A stretch of 6,457 bases of DNA from an uncultured Opitutia bacterium. GTDB lineage: Bacteria > Verrucomicrobiota > Verrucomicrobiia > Opitutales > UBA953. The first letter of the stretch is position 1; every line of letters begins with the position of its first letter. The position numbers and the translations under genes are program-made. Positions 1-5,006 of this stretch are shown one piece after another. The notes under the pieces were generated by a model. It was given only the letters and a program-made list of their open reading frames with translations. It was not told the origin of the DNA and made no database searches. Location of the stretch: positions 1 through 6,457 of the forward strand of contig CAIXQT010000142.1 of NCBI GenBank assembly GCA_903921665.1. Direction: 5' to 3'.

Positions 1-1791
1 GAACGCGTCGGCCTATCGCACGTCCGGCTGGCAATCCTCGACCTTTCGGAGTCCGGCCGTCAGCCGATGCGTTCCGCGGACGGACGGGTCATCGTCACCT
101 TCAACGGCGAGATCTATAACTACCGCGAGCTGCGCCGTCGGCTCGAGCGGGAAGGGGAGGTCTTCCGCGGCGGCAGCGACACCGAGGTCCTCGCCAACCT
201 GCTCGCGCGGCATGGCGAGAAATGCCTGCCTTGGCTCAACGGGATCTTCGCCTTCGCCGCCTGGTTTCCGGCGGAGCGGCGGATGCTGCTCGCCCGTGAC
301 GCCGCCGGCGTGAAGCCGCTCTATTGGGCGGGCACCCCCGCGGGCCATGGTTTCGCTTCCGAGATCAAAGCGCTGCGCTGTCTGCCCGACGTCGACCTCA
401 CGCCGGATCCGGCCGCGATCGCCTCTTACCTCACGCTCCTTTATGCCCCCGGCGAGGGTACGCCGGTCAAAGGTATCCGCAAGGTGCTGCCCGGCACGTG
501 CGTCGAATGGCGCGAAGGGCAGGCTCCCGTGGTGCGACGTTTCGGGCCCGTCAGCTACGCGCAGGAGATCCAGCCCTTCTCGGACAAGCAGGCCATCGAC
601 GGCCTTCGGCATTACCTTGATCAAGCAGTCCGCCGCCAGCTCGTCTCGGACGTCCCGCTCGGCGGCTTTCTTTCCGGCGGACTGGATTCCTCGACCATCG
701 CCCACTTCGCGTTGCGGCATGTCGCCTCGCCGGCCGACTACCCGTGCTTCACGTTGCCGCCGCAATCCGCCGCCGAGCAGACCGAAGGCTTCGTCGACGA
801 TCATCCGTATGCCCGACAGGTCAGCGACCATTTCGGCGTGCCGCTCCACGTCGCGCAGATGGACGAACGGGCGACCGAACAGCTCGACTGGATGGTCTGG
901 CAGCTCGATGAGCCGACGCCGGACCTCGCCGCCTTCACCGCCCACGCCATCTGCCGTGCGGCGCAGGCCCGAGGGGTTAAGGTCCTGCTCTCCGGCGCTG
1001 GCGGCGACGACATCTTCACCGGCTACCGCCGGCATCTCGCGCTCCGCAGCGAGCGTGCTTGGGGTTGGTTGCCTAAGCCTTTCCGGGCCGGGCTCCGCGG
1101 CATCTCCGCGCGGATGGGCACCGGCACGTCGTTCGGACGCCGCGCCTCGAAGCTCTTCCGCTACGCCGACGCCGATCCGGCCGAACGGCTGGCCAGCTAC
1201 TTTCTCTGGATGGACGAAGCCGTCTTCGCGCCGGCGCTCGCACCGGGCTTCCGCGAACAACTGGGCGCTTATCGGACGATAGACCCGCTGGTGTCCGCCT
1301 TGGCTGATTTGCCTGCAGGCACTTCGCGGCTCAATCAGATGCTGCACCTCGACCGCCGCTTCTTCCTCGCGGACCATAACCTGAACTACACCGACAAGAT
1401 GGCGATGGCTTGCGGCGTCGAAGTGCGCGTGCCTTTCCTTGACCCCGACCTGGTCGCCTTCTCTGAACGGTTGGCCGACAACCTGAAGCAACGGGGCCTC
1501 GAAGGTAAGTACGTCCTGCGTCAGGCCATGCGCGGCGTGATCCCCGACGCCGTGCTCGATCGGCCTAAGTCCGGTTTCGGCTTCCCCTTGCGACGGCTGA
1601 TCCAAGGCGCCTATGGCCGACGCCTCGAAGAGCTTGCCCACAGCGGTCGACTTGACGGCACGGGCTTCTTTGACGGCCAAGGCGTCCTCCGCTTGCTCGA
1701 AGCCGACCGCCGCGGACAGGTCGACGCCGCTTACCCCTTGCTGGGCGTCCTCTGCATGGAATCATGGCTCAGGCAGTTCACCTCTAAGTAG
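1..1791 (+). CDS. asnB: Asparagine synthetase (glutamine-hydrolysing) family amidotransferase, 5' partial
   Basis: AsnB-family enzyme: an N-terminal class II glutaminase releases ammonia from glutamine, and a C-terminal ATP-dependent synthetase domain adenylates a carboxylate and amidates it. The reading frame is open from base 1, so the gene begins upstream; the catalytic Cys2 and the first few dozen residues are outside the window. The 596 visible residues show the glutaminase motif FNGEIYNY (about residues 34-41), the ATP-pyrophosphatase loop SGGLDSS (225-231, bases 673-693), LSGAGGDDIFTGYRR (bases about 990-1034) and the C-terminal RPKSGFGFPLRRL stretch (bases about 1561-1599). No frameshift or internal stop is seen. 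The ATG at 67 lies inside the glutaminase domain and is not the true start. The stop is four bases before the next gene, so they are probably co-transcribed. The family also occurs in exopolysaccharide and exosortase loci, where the substrate may be a sugar carboxylate (uronic acid) rather than aspartate; that role is inferred from context. The family call is firm. Confidence 0.88.
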   Translation, partial: ERVGLSHVRLAILDLSESGRQPMRSADGRVIVTFNGEIYNYRELRRRLEREGEVFRGGSDTEVLANLLARHGEKCLPWLNGIFAFAAWFPAERRMLLARDAAGVKPLYWAGTPAGHGFASEIKALRCLPDVDLTPDPAAIASYLTLLYAPGEGTPVKGIRKVLPGTCVEWREGQAPVVRRFGPVSYAQEIQPFSDKQAIDGLRHYLDQAVRRQLVSDVPLGGFLSGGLDSSTIAHFALRHVASPADYPCFTLPPQSAAEQTEGFVDDHPYARQVSDHFGVPLHVAQMDERATEQLDWMVWQLDEPTPDLAAFTAHAICRAAQARGVKVLLSGAGGDDIFTGYRRHLALRSERAWGWLPKPFRAGLRGISARMGTGTSFGRRASKLFRYADADPAERLASYFLWMDEAVFAPALAPGFREQLGAYRTIDPLVSALADLPAGTSRLNQMLHLDRRFFLADHNLNYTDKMAMACGVEVRVPFLDPDLVAFSERLADNLKQRGLEGKYVLRQAMRGVIPDAVLDRPKSGFGFPLRRLIQGAYGRRLEELAHSGRLDGTGFFDGQGVLRLLEADRRGQVDAAYPLLGVLCMESWLRQFTSK

Positions 1792-1795
1792 ATCG

Positions 1796-2824
1796 ATGCA
1801 ATCCTCACTCACCCACGTGCGTCTCGCCGGCATCGCCGTCACCGTCGGCTCCGTCGTCCGGGATTTCCAGGCCGAGGGGCTTGCGGCCGGCCAGGATCCG
1901 GCGCAGCTCGCCCGTCTCGCCAAGGCGGTCGGCTTGCGCGAACGTCGCGTCGCCGCTCCCGGTGTGACCGCGTTGGACCTTTGTGCTGATGCGGCTGCCC
2001 GGTTGCTTGACGAAGCGGCGGTCGATGCGTCCTCCCTCGATGCCGTCATCTTCGTCACGCAGACCCCCGATCATCCGCAGCCGAATAACGCTTCGCTCCT
2101 GCATGCCCGGCTCCGGTTGAGCAAGGCCGCGGCGGCCTACGACCTTTCGCTCGGATGTTCCGGCTGGGTCTACGGTTTGCATCAGGCGGCGATGCTCTGC
2201 GGCGCTGGCGCCGCCCGGGTGCTCGTCTGCGCCGGGGATACGCTGAGCCGCCTTGTCGATCCGAACGATCCGGCCACCGCCCCGCTCTTCGGCGACGCCG
2301 GTTCGGCGATGCTTGTGGAGAAGACCGGCGAGGCCACGTCCATGCATTTCGTCTTCGGCACGGACGGCACCGGCGCCTCGGCGATCATCGTGCCCGCGGG
2401 CGGCGCGCGTCAGTCCGAAGGAGCCGTCTCTTCCGCGTGCCTGCGTATGGACGGGGCCGCTGTCTATGAATTCGCGCTACGCGAAGTGCCGCCGGCCGTC
2501 GCCGGGGTACTCAAGCTCGCCGGCTGGACGCCGGAAGCCACGGACCATCTCGTGCTCCATCAGGCCAACCGTTTTGTCGTGTCCTCCGTCGCCCGTAAAT
2601 GCGGCTTCCCCGAAGCCAAAGTCCCGATGAATCTCGTGGAGCAGTTCGGCAACCAGAGTTCCGCCTCCATTCCGGCCGCGATGGCCCATGCTTGTGCTGA
2701 AGCCTTGCAGGGCAGCCGTAGCCGTCTGGTCGTCTGCGGCTTTGGCGTCGGTTTCTCCTGGGGTGCGGCGGCGCTCGAAGCCGGCCCGATGGTCGTCGCT
2801 CCGACCCTTGCTTTCCCTCGATGA
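1796..2824 (+). CDS. FabH-like 3-oxoacyl-ACP synthase III (KAS III)
   Basis: Thiolase-fold condensing enzyme of 342 residues, close to the usual KAS III length (about 320-350). KAS III enzymes condense an acyl-CoA starter with malonyl-ACP. The Cys-His-Asn triad is visible: Cys121 in LSLGCSGWVYGL, His255 in LVLHQANRF and Asn286 in FGNQSSASIP. The C-terminal glycine-rich loop GFGVGFSWGAA (315-325) is also present, so the enzyme looks active. The ATG at 1796 is preferred because the conserved N-terminus (HVRLAGIAV) begins right after it, and the same frame upstream only reads through the preceding gene. It starts four bases after the amidotransferase stop and overlaps the ACP gene by ATGA. The dedicated ACP and sugar acyltransferase next door suggest a specialised acyl supplier for glycan modification rather than the housekeeping FabH; this is inference. 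A related thiolase-fold enzyme with another acyl substrate is the main alternative. Confidence 0.88.
   Translation: MQSSLTHVRLAGIAVTVGSVVRDFQAEGLAAGQDPAQLARLAKAVGLRERRVAAPGVTALDLCADAAARLLDEAAVDASSLDAVIFVTQTPDHPQPNNASLLHARLRLSKAAAAYDLSLGCSGWVYGLHQAAMLCGAGAARVLVCAGDTLSRLVDPNDPATAPLFGDAGSAMLVEKTGEATSMHFVFGTDGTGASAIIVPAGGARQSEGAVSSACLRMDGAAVYEFALREVPPAVAGVLKLAGWTPEATDHLVLHQANRFVVSSVARKCGFPEAKVPMNLVEQFGNQSSASIPAAMAHACAEALQGSRSRLVVCGFGVGFSWGAAALEAGPMVVAPTLAFPR
2821..2824 (+). other. ATGA stop/start overlap, KAS III to ACP
   Basis: The KAS III stop TGA (2822-2824) overlaps the ACP start ATG (2821-2823). No purine-rich ribosome-binding site precedes the start (upstream bases GACCCTTGCTTTCCCTCG), so reinitiation by ribosomes ending the upstream gene is the likely route. 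Coupling would tie the synthase to its carrier. Confidence 0.8.
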
Positions 2825-3045
2825 CGCTCGAACAGAAACTCGCCGCCTTACGTGCCGACGTCGACGTGCTCGCCACCGCGACGCCGGAGACCGTGCTCGG
2901 TTCGCTGCCCAACTGGGATTCTTTGGCCATCCTGCTGGTGGTGTCCCACTTCGAGCATGGCCATCAGCAGACGATCACGGGCGCGCAGGTCCGCGCCTGC
3001 CGGACCGTCGCCGACTTGCTCGCCCTCCTTCCGCATAAACCATGA
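2821..3045 (+). CDS. Acyl carrier protein (phosphopantetheine-binding)
   Basis: Small carrier protein of 74 residues, typical of stand-alone ACPs. Helix I is MTLEQKLAALRADV. The phosphopantetheine site is PNWDSLAILLVV (30-41), with Ser34 as the attachment residue; NWDSL replaces the GxDSL of primary-metabolism ACPs, as is common in specialised carriers. The C-terminal helix (about 60-71, TVADLLALLPHK) fits the fold. The start codon overlaps the KAS III stop (ATGA at 2821-2824) and the stop overlaps the next start (ATGA at 3042-3045), so its translation is probably coupled to both neighbours. It is likely to carry the acyl chain made by the KAS III and to present it to the PglD/NeuD-type acyltransferase. 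That partnership is inferred from gene order. A phosphopantetheinyl transferase is not seen in the window and would have to come from elsewhere. Confidence 0.87.
   Translation: MTLEQKLAALRADVDVLATATPETVLGSLPNWDSLAILLVVSHFEHGHQQTITGAQVRACRTVADLLALLPHKP
3042..3045 (+). other. ATGA stop/start overlap, ACP to acyltransferase
   Basis: The ACP stop TGA (3043-3045) overlaps the acyltransferase start ATG (3042-3044). The bases before it (CTCCTTCCGCATAAACC) contain no Shine-Dalgarno match, which again points to coupled translation of carrier and acyltransferase. Confidence 0.8.
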
Positions 3046-3668
3046 AGAAACTCCTTATCGTCGGTGCTGGTGGCTTTGGCCGGGAACTTTATGCCTGGGC
3101 CGGCCACCATCCGGCTTGCGGCCGCGAGTGGGAACTCGCCGGCTTCCTCGACGACAATGCCGACGCTCTCGCCTCGTTTGGCAGCTTCGCCCCGGTGCGT
3201 CCGCTGGCGGGCCATCGTCCTTCCGCTGACACGGTTTATCTCTGCGGCGTGGGCATGCCGGCGCTCAAGGAAAAGCTCGTCACGCCATTGCTGGCTGCCG
3301 GCGCGGAGTTCCTGACGTTCGTGCACCCGCAGGCCTTGGTCGGCGCGCGGGTGAGGCTGGGGAAGGGCGTCGTCCTTTGCCCCGGAGCGGTCGTTTCCGT
3401 CGATATCGATCTCGGTGACTTCGTGATGGTGAACCTCAACTGCACTATCGGCCATGACGCCTCCCTCGGGCCGTGGACCTCTTTGAGCGCGCAGTGCGAC
3501 ATCACGGGGCACGTACGCATCGCCGATCGGGTCTTCATGGGTAGCCGAGCCAGCGTCATTCCCAGAAAGTCCGTCGGCAGCCGTTCGGTCGTGGGCGCCG
3601 GCGCGGTCGTGGTGACCGATGTGCCCGCCGACGTCACCGTGGTCGGTATCCCCGCGCGTATTCTCTGA
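3042..3668 (+). CDS. PglD/NeuD-family sugar O/N-acyltransferase (left-handed beta-helix)
   Basis: Trimeric hexapeptide-repeat transferase of 208 residues, matching the PglD/NeuD family length. The N-terminal Rossmann-like nucleotide-sugar domain opens with KLLIVGAGGFGRELYAW (3-19), and GFLDDN (34-39) follows. Hexapeptide turns of the left-handed beta-helix run from about 95 to 205, including HPQALVGARVRLGKGVVL, VRIADRVFMGSRASV and GAGAVVVTDVP. His138 in TIGHDASLG aligns with the proposed catalytic base of PglD. In characterised members the donor is acetyl-CoA and the acceptor is a UDP-4-amino-sugar (PglD) or sialic acid (NeuD type). Here the ACP gene immediately upstream, joined by ATGA, raises the possibility of an acyl-ACP donor, and the PglE-like aminotransferase downstream could provide the amine. 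Family call firm; exact substrate unknown. Confidence 0.88.
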   Translation: MKKLLIVGAGGFGRELYAWAGHHPACGREWELAGFLDDNADALASFGSFAPVRPLAGHRPSADTVYLCGVGMPALKEKLVTPLLAAGAEFLTFVHPQALVGARVRLGKGVVLCPGAVVSVDIDLGDFVMVNLNCTIGHDASLGPWTSLSAQCDITGHVRIADRVFMGSRASVIPRKSVGSRSVVGAGAVVVTDVPADVTVVGIPARIL

Positions 3669-3669
3669 G

Positions 3670-4392
3670 ATGCGTAAAGCCCTGCTGATCTTCGGCGGCC
3701 TCATGCTCGCCGGTCTGCTCGCCCTCGTGATTTTGTCCGAGTTCGCGCCGGCAAGGCCGCGCCGATTCTCGGGCGACCTAGGTCGGGCTTTGCCGGAAGT
3801 GCCGGGCTGGACGCGTCGCGAGATCCCGATCGCGGGTTCGTCCGCCGCGATGGCCAGCGCTCAAGGCATCCTCAATTTCAGCCAAGCGCGTCAGGTATTG
3901 TATGTTCGAGGGGGTGCCCAGCTGCTGGTCTACGTCGCGTATTGGGAGCCCGGCAAGGTCTCGGTCGTCGACGCCGGCTCGCACAATCCCGATTCCTGCT
4001 GGGTGAACAACGGCTGCGTCCGCACCGAGCGGCAGTATGCCGTGCCGGGCCGGGTGGGTGAGCGGGCCCTGCTGCCTTACGAGTTCGGCCAGTATATCGT
4101 GCCGAACGGCGGCAAGCAGAACGTCGCCTTCTGGCATCTCGTCAACGGCGAGCCGAATCGTTACGAAGATCAGCAAGCCGGTTGGCGCGACGGACTCATC
4201 GGCCGACTCGAACGCCTGCCTCTTGCCTGGAAAGATATCCGGGCCTATGGCCTGAACCAGAAAAACGAACAGATGTTCGTGCGCTTATCCAGCGGCCAGA
4301 GGATCGAGGATTTGCTGGCGGATCCGGCGAATGCGGCGCTCTGGGGAGCGCTGGCACCGTTGGGAATCTACGCGGATCAGAAGTGGAAGTAG
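3670..4392 (+). CDS. Exosortase-associated EpsI-family protein (DUF3485)
   Basis: Membrane-anchored protein of 240 residues. A single hydrophobic segment at about 4-22 (ALLIFGGLMLAGLLALVIL) after MRK would place the rest in the periplasm. The body resembles the EpsI/DUF3485 family: PEVPGW (42-47), a variable Tyr-containing stretch (ILNFSQARQVLYVR, 67-80), LVYVAYWEPGK (86-96), the hallmark SHNPDSCW (104-111, His105 and Cys110) and AFWHLVNGEPNRYEDQQ (153-169). EpsI proteins are either fused to exosortases or encoded beside them in exopolysaccharide and PEP-CTERM loci; their biochemical role is poorly defined. This one is free-standing and no exosortase lies in the window. The ATG at 3670 is chosen because the signal-anchor begins there, one base after the previous stop; the in-frame ATG at 3619 lies inside the acyltransferase gene and would bury the anchor. 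It is the last operon gene before the inserted cassette. Confidence 0.75.
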   Translation: MRKALLIFGGLMLAGLLALVILSEFAPARPRRFSGDLGRALPEVPGWTRREIPIAGSSAAMASAQGILNFSQARQVLYVRGGAQLLVYVAYWEPGKVSVVDAGSHNPDSCWVNNGCVRTERQYAVPGRVGERALLPYEFGQYIVPNGGKQNVAFWHLVNGEPNRYEDQQAGWRDGLIGRLERLPLAWKDIRAYGLNQKNEQMFVRLSSGQRIEDLLADPANAALWGALAPLGIYADQKWK

Positions 4393-4404
4393 CGCAAGAG
4401 ACCT

Positions 4405-4451
4405 GTGCAAAAGTGCAACTCGCCTGCGGCTTGTGCAAAGGTGCAAAAGTG
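4405..4451 (+). repeat. Left terminal array of GTGCAAAR 8-mers
   Basis: Read on the + strand, this array holds two tandem 8-mers, GTGCAAAA (4405-4412) and GTGCAACT (4413-4420). A 12-base GC-rich spacer follows (4421-4432). Two more 8-mers, GTGCAAAG (4433-4440) and GTGCAAAA (4441-4448), and a partial GTG (4449-4451) end it. The array begins 12 bases after the EpsI stop. It is the inverted partner of 4947-4996: aligned unit by unit, 31 of 35 non-spacer bases agree. Two stretches match exactly as inverted repeats: 4402-4418 with 4952-4968 (17 bp) and 4433-4447 with 4982-4996 (15 bp). Confidence 0.93.
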
Positions 4452-4465
4452 AATGCAACTAAAGA

Positions 4466-4861
4466 TCACCATCTTTTCCGACTAGGTATTTCAGGCCGGG
4501 TGGCTTCGAGATGAGACATCAAGGCTTGGATCTGAGATGAACACTTAACGCACAGGGGCTTCATGGTCTCATATTTAGCCAAAGGTATATGGCCGATTTT
4601 TGCCGAGACATACATAAGTGTCCGCACTTCTCCGCAAGACCCCTTGGCTCGGCGTAGCATATCATAAAAAGTGCGGTCAGACCGACTCTCAAAGCCCTCA
4701 GAGATGTTGCACATAATGGAAACTGAAGCGCGCTGCACCTGGTCTTTGAGTGCCCAGTCTCTGGAGCCAGGGCCTTCCTTTAGTAGCCCGTAGGCCAGCA
4801 CGACGATAGCTTCTGCGGTCTTCCACGCTTCAATTTCTTCAAATTTGGTAAAGGATGCCAT
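4466..4861 (-). CDS. Four-helix-bundle protein (S23/IVP family, Avd-like fold)
   Basis: Protein of 131 residues belonging to the four-helix-bundle family first described from ORFs inside 23S rRNA intervening sequences; the accessory protein Avd of diversity-generating retroelements shares the fold. Family landmarks appear in order: FEEIEAWKTAEAIV (7-20), LKDQVQRASVSIMCNISEGF (38-57) and FYDMLRRAKGSCGEVRTLM (65-83), then AKIGHIP (87-93) and a final helix (about 97-120). Length is normal for the family. The last dozen residues (TRPEIPSRKRW) are basic and look like a tail. The ATG complementing 4859-4861 is followed directly by the conserved N-terminal helix, so the start is credible, though no strong ribosome-binding site precedes it. 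The gene opposes all its neighbours and is lower in GC. Its molecular role is unknown; nucleic-acid binding has been suggested for relatives. No reverse transcriptase or variable repeat is in the window, so a role as Avd is unsupported here. Confidence 0.9.
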   Translation of the reverse strand: MASFTKFEEIEAWKTAEAIVVLAYGLLKEGPGSRDWALKDQVQRASVSIMCNISEGFESRSDRTFYDMLRRAKGSCGEVRTLMYVSAKIGHIPLAKYETMKPLCVKCSSQIQALMSHLEATRPEIPSRKRW

Positions 4862-4946
4862 GCCGCAGAGTTATCGCTCGCTGCCGAACCATCAAGACGC
4901 GCAGTCGTCATTGATTGCCCATTCGAGTCTAGGTATTTTGTGAATC

Positions 4947-4996
4947 CACCTTTGCACTTTTGCACAGGAGCTCCGCTCCGATTTGCACCTTTGCAC
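4947..4996 (-). repeat. Right terminal array of GTGCAAAR 8-mers (inverted)
   Basis: Read on the - strand from 4996 downwards, the array has GTGCAAAG (4996-4989), GTGCAAAT (4988-4981), a 15-base GC-rich spacer (4980-4966), GTGCAAAA (4965-4958), GTGCAAAG (4957-4950) and a partial GTG (4949-4947). This is the same doublet, spacer, doublet plan as the left array but in the opposite orientation. The spacers differ in sequence and length; the right one contains the palindrome GGAGCTCC. The array ends 10 bases before the aminotransferase ATG at 5007, so it makes up most of that gene's immediate upstream region. Confidence 0.93.
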
Positions 4997-5006
4997 CATT
5001 AAGCCC

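Larger units (their letters stand above)
4405..4996. mobile_element. Putative S23-type cassette bounded by inverted 8-mer arrays
   Basis: This segment of about 592 bp has inverted arrays at both ends and one gene on the - strand. Its base composition differs from the surroundings: 4561-4620 has 24 G/C of 60, against 38 of 60 in 5761-5820 of the next operon gene. It fits between co-directional operon genes, leaving only 12 and 10 bases to the neighbouring stop and start. No transposase, integrase or reverse transcriptase is encoded, and no clear target-site duplication was found, so any movement would need proteins from elsewhere. Four-helix-bundle S23 genes are known inside intervening sequences of 23S rRNA genes, whose complementary ends form a stem; this cassette has a comparable design. 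Mobility is inference; the inverted ends and altered composition are seen directly. Confidence 0.55.

Noticed and set aside
13..1680. Long open frame of 555 codons on the - strand opposite the amidotransferase gene
   Set aside because: It mirrors a well-conserved AsnB gene in high-GC DNA, its translation shows no recognisable domain, and such antisense frames are expected from codon bias.
4393..4451. Rho-independent terminator after the EpsI gene
   Set aside because: No stable GC hairpin followed by a T run is present; the repeats here pair with the far array rather than locally.
4466..4861. Diversity-generating retroelement (Avd-type accessory protein)
   Set aside because: The fold family is shared, but no reverse transcriptase, template repeat or variable-repeat target gene is present in the window.
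4862..4950. Sigma-70-type promoter for the four-helix gene (TTGATG, 17 bases, AACTCT)
   Set aside because: The -10-like element is weak and would end only about nine bases before the ATG; other candidates are no better, so no promoter is called.
4405..4996. CRISPR array or integron attC site
   Set aside because: The 8-base units are too short and the spacers too few for CRISPR, the arrays are inverted to each other, and there are no cas or integrase genes or attC-like core sites.
4983..5006. Upstream TTG start that would add eight residues to the aminotransferase
   Set aside because: The extra codons are made of the terminal 8-mer repeat and are unlike family N-termini; the ATG at 5007 is directly followed by conserved sequence.
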